NCBI GenBank assembly: GCA_963773765.1
Contig: CAVZCC010000001.1
Coordinates: forward strand, 1,550,001 to 1,614,000
DNA: 64,000 nt
Origin: CAVZCC01 sp963773765
Lineage (GTDB): Bacteria; Actinomycetota; Acidimicrobiia; Acidimicrobiales; Microtrichaceae
Direction: 5' to 3'
Position numbers and translations under genes: made by a program. Below are positions 61,884 to 64,000 of the stretch, piece by piece. The notes beneath the pieces are model-generated. The model saw only the letters and a program-made list of their open reading frames with translations. It did not search any database and was not told the origin of the DNA. Position 1 is the first letter of the stretch; every line of letters begins with the position of its first letter.

Positions 61884-64000
61884 TCAGGAGGCCGGGGCGG
61901 GGAGGTGCGCGGTGGGGGCGGCCAGTGAGCCCAGGACGACCTGGCCCAGGGCCAGGCCGCCGTCGTTGGGCGGCACCAGCCGGTGGGTGATCACCTGGTG
62001 ACCCGCCTCGCGCAGGGCGGTGGTGGCCGCGCCCAGCAGGACGGCGTTCTGGAACACCCCGCCGCTCAGGGCAACGGTCGGCAACCCGACCCGGCCCGCC
62101 CACGCCACGACCAGGTCCGCGACCGCGGCATGGAACCCAGCGGCCACGGCGGCAGCCGACACCCCGTCCCGGCGGTCCCGCACCACGGCCCGGACCACCG
62201 GCTCCGGCGCGGCCACGAGCGCGTCGTCCAGGCCGAACCGGTAGCTGGGGACCTCGCCCCGCCAGCCGGCGGCGAGTCCCTCCAGCTCCATGGCGGCCTG
62301 CGCCTCGTAGGTGACCTGGTGGCGGACGTCGAGGAGCGAGGCGACGGCGTCGACCAGCCGACCCATGGAGCTGGACGGGACACAGTTCAGGTCGCGGTCC
62401 AGCTGGCGGCACAGCAACGCCGTCCCCCGCGCCCCCATGGCTGCCACCGGCGGCAGGTCCGGGGTCAGGTCCACCCCGGCCGAGCGCAGGAGCGACACGG
62501 CCACGCGGGCCGGGAACCGGGCCGCGGCGTCCGCGCCGGGCAGCGGCCGGGCCGCCAGGTGCCCGACCCGCCCGAGCGTGGCGTAGGTCCCGCACACCAG
62601 CTCGCCGCCCCAGATGGTGCCGTCGGTCCCGTAGCCGGTGCCGTCGAACGCCACGCCGGTGACCGGGGTGGCGGGGTCGACGTCGTGCTCGGCCATCACC
62701 GCCGCCACGTGGGCCAGGTGGTGCTGCACGGTGACGGTGGACGGGTCCCGGCGCTCCGCCCAGCGGCGGGTCAGGTAGCCGGGGTGGAGGTCGGCCACGG
62801 TGCGCTCCGGAGAGATCCCGTGGAACTCCTCCATGGCCGCGACGGTCCGGTCGAGCGCCTCCAGGGAGGCCAGGTCACCCATGTCCCCCAGGTGCGGGCT
62901 CATCCACGCGTCCCGGCCCCGTCCCAGGCAGAACGTGTTCTTGACCTCGCCCCCGACGGCCAGGACCGGTGCCACCGGCATCGGGAGCCGGACCGGCAGC
63001 GGCGCATGGCCCCGCGACCGGCGGATGGGGACCTCCTCGCCGGCCACCACCCGCACCACGGAGTCGTCGCAGGGCACGCAGATGGCGCGGTCATGGCCCA
63101 GGAGCACGTCGGCCAGCGGCCCCAGCAGGCGGGCCCGGGCGTCGGGGTCACGGTGGATGATCGGTTCCTCGGACAGGTTCCCGCTGGTGAGCACCACCAC
63201 CGGAGGGCCCTGGGCCACCAGGAGGTGGTGCAGGCCGGTGGACGCCAGCATCACCCCCACCAGCGGGTTGCCGGGGGCCACCAGCGGGCTGAGCCCGACC
63301 CGGGCCGGGGGGTCGTCGCGCCGCGCCATCAGCACGACGGGTCGGGCCGGGCCCGTGAGCGCGAGCTCCTCCCCTCCGTCGACCCGGGCGATGCGGCGGG
63401 CCCACGACAGGTCCCGGACCAGCACCGCGAACGGCTTGTCGCCCCGTTGCTTGCGGTCGCGCAGCCGGGCCACCGCGGCGTCGTCGTCGGCCCGGACGGC
63501 CAGGTGGTAGCCGCCGATGCCCTTGACCGCCACGACCTGGCCCGCCTGCAGCGCGGCCACCGCTCCGGCCAGGCAGTCACCGTCCCCGGTGACCGCTGCC
63601 GTGCCGTCGGCGTGCTCCAACCACAGGCGCGGTCCGCACTCGGTGCAGCACAGCGGTTGGGCGTGGTGGCGGCGGTCCGTCGGGTCCGCGTACTCCCGGG
63701 CGCAGGCCGCGCACATCGGGAAGGGCGCCATGGTCGTGTTGGGTCGGTCGTAGGGAAGGCCCCGGACGATGGTGAACCGGGGCCCGCAGTTGGTGCAGGT
63801 GATCAGCGGGTGGCCGAAGCGGCGGTCGGCCGGGTCGGAGACCTCCCGGGCACAGTCGGTGCACAGGCCCAGGTCGGGCGGCACCACCGCGCGTACCCCG
63901 TCGACGACCGCGCTGGGCCGGATGCGGAACCCCGCGGTGCCCTGGAGCGCCGTGGCCGACCGCTGCACCCCCAGGACGCGGGCGTGGGGCGGTCCGTCGC
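61884..64000 (-). CDS. hypF: [NiFe]-hydrogenase maturation carbamoyltransferase HypF (N-terminus off the window)
   Basis: About 705 residues are visible; the reading frame continues off the right edge, where the acylphosphatase domain should lie (the visible text begins in its tail). Two zinc-finger units follow (CTDCAREV with CTNCGPRFTI, and CAACAREY with CTECGPRLWL), then the YrdC-like domain (VVAVKGIGGYHLAV, PIIHRDPDARARL), and the Kae1-like carbamoyltransferase domain with HHLAHVAA, DGTGYGTDGTIWGGE and SGGVFQNAVLL. HypF makes the cyanide ligands of the NiFe centre from carbamoyl phosphate. The other hyp genes are probably just outside. Confidence 0.92.
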   Translation of the reverse strand, partial: DGPPHARVLGVQRSATALQGTAGFRIRPSAVVDGVRAVVPPDLGLCTDCAREVSDPADRRFGHPLITCTNCGPRFTIVRGLPYDRPNTTMAPFPMCAACAREYADPTDRRHHAQPLCCTECGPRLWLEHADGTAAVTGDGDCLAGAVAALQAGQVVAVKGIGGYHLAVRADDDAAVARLRDRKQRGDKPFAVLVRDLSWARRIARVDGGEELALTGPARPVVLMARRDDPPARVGLSPLVAPGNPLVGVMLASTGLHHLLVAQGPPVVVLTSGNLSEEPIIHRDPDARARLLGPLADVLLGHDRAICVPCDDSVVRVVAGEEVPIRRSRGHAPLPVRLPMPVAPVLAVGGEVKNTFCLGRGRDAWMSPHLGDMGDLASLEALDRTVAAMEEFHGISPERTVADLHPGYLTRRWAERRDPSTVTVQHHLAHVAAVMAEHDVDPATPVTGVAFDGTGYGTDGTIWGGELVCGTYATLGRVGHLAARPLPGADAAARFPARVAVSLLRSAGVDLTPDLPPVAAMGARGTALLCRQLDRDLNCVPSSSMGRLVDAVASLLDVRHQVTYEAQAAMELEGLAAGWRGEVPSYRFGLDDALVAAPEPVVRAVVRDRRDGVSAAAVAAGFHAAVADLVVAWAGRVGLPTVALSGGVFQNAVLLGAATTALREAGHQVITHRLVPPNDGGLALGQVVLGSLAAPTAHLPAPAS

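Overview
The window is very GC-rich, gene-dense, double-stranded-coding DNA with frequent GTG starts and many ATGA/GTGA stop-start overlaps. Polyphosphate glucokinase, luciferase-like (F420-type) oxidoreductases, SDRs, TetR control, many lipoproteins and an actinobacterial lipoprotein esterase point to a high-GC actinobacterium, probably Acidimicrobiia. That placement is inference. I saw no rRNA, tRNA, CRISPR array, insertion sequence or origin, and no gene-free stretch longer than about 300 bases.

Layout. 1-8.4 kb: the end of a membrane-anchored XRE regulator, a DUF937 protein, a secreted esterase, a luciferase-like oxidoreductase, a LysM/M23 peptidase, a YceI/cytochrome c/copper-monooxygenase-like protein, a pirin and a HAD phosphatase. 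8.4-14.3 kb: a sugar-phosphate cluster (ppgK, pgi, gnd, pgl, a homocysteine methyltransferase, convergent rpiA) that would take glucose plus polyphosphate into the pentose phosphate pathway. 14.4-24.2 kb: a zinc-ribbon/thiolase pair, SDRs, a VOC protein, esterase, lipoprotein-apbE pair and lon. 24.2-30.4 kb: azlCD, a PAS hybrid histidine kinase translationally coupled to a diguanylate cyclase, and a serine hydrolase. 30.4-39.9 kb: a large unknown protein, an old-yellow-enzyme homologue, a two-copy AhpD-like protein, an HD-domain putative di-iron oxygenase divergent from a P450 across a perfect 28-bp palindrome, and a TetR with an oxidoreductase.

39.95-49.5 kb is a run of ten minus-strand genes, eight of them nearly contiguous: two SDRs, SRPBCC protein, sulfatase fused to a DJ-1/PfpI domain, two DUF1330-like proteins (one fused to a lipoprotein domain), haloalkane dehalogenase, lipoprotein and DinB-like protein. 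A Tat-type sulfatase lipoprotein with its own strong promoter diverges from it. This looks like an uncharacterised catabolic island for a sulfated and perhaps halogenated compound.

54.2-57.65 kb holds a second candidate system: class III aminotransferase, DUF6206 kinase-like protein, a 36-residue peptide made largely of four Cys-x-x-x-Gly repeats, and a lipoprotein, all joined by stop-start overlaps. The window ends with a large secreted protein, a ferritin-like lipoprotein, a DegT-family enzyme whose PLP lysine is replaced by histidine, and the 3' part of hypF, which implies a [NiFe]-hydrogenase elsewhere.

Quality warning: more than 30 reading-frame breaks fall in 13 genes, including lon and pgi. 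Most are repaired by removing one inserted G or C, so they look like sequence errors rather than decay. Broken genes are listed at full extent with the break positions.
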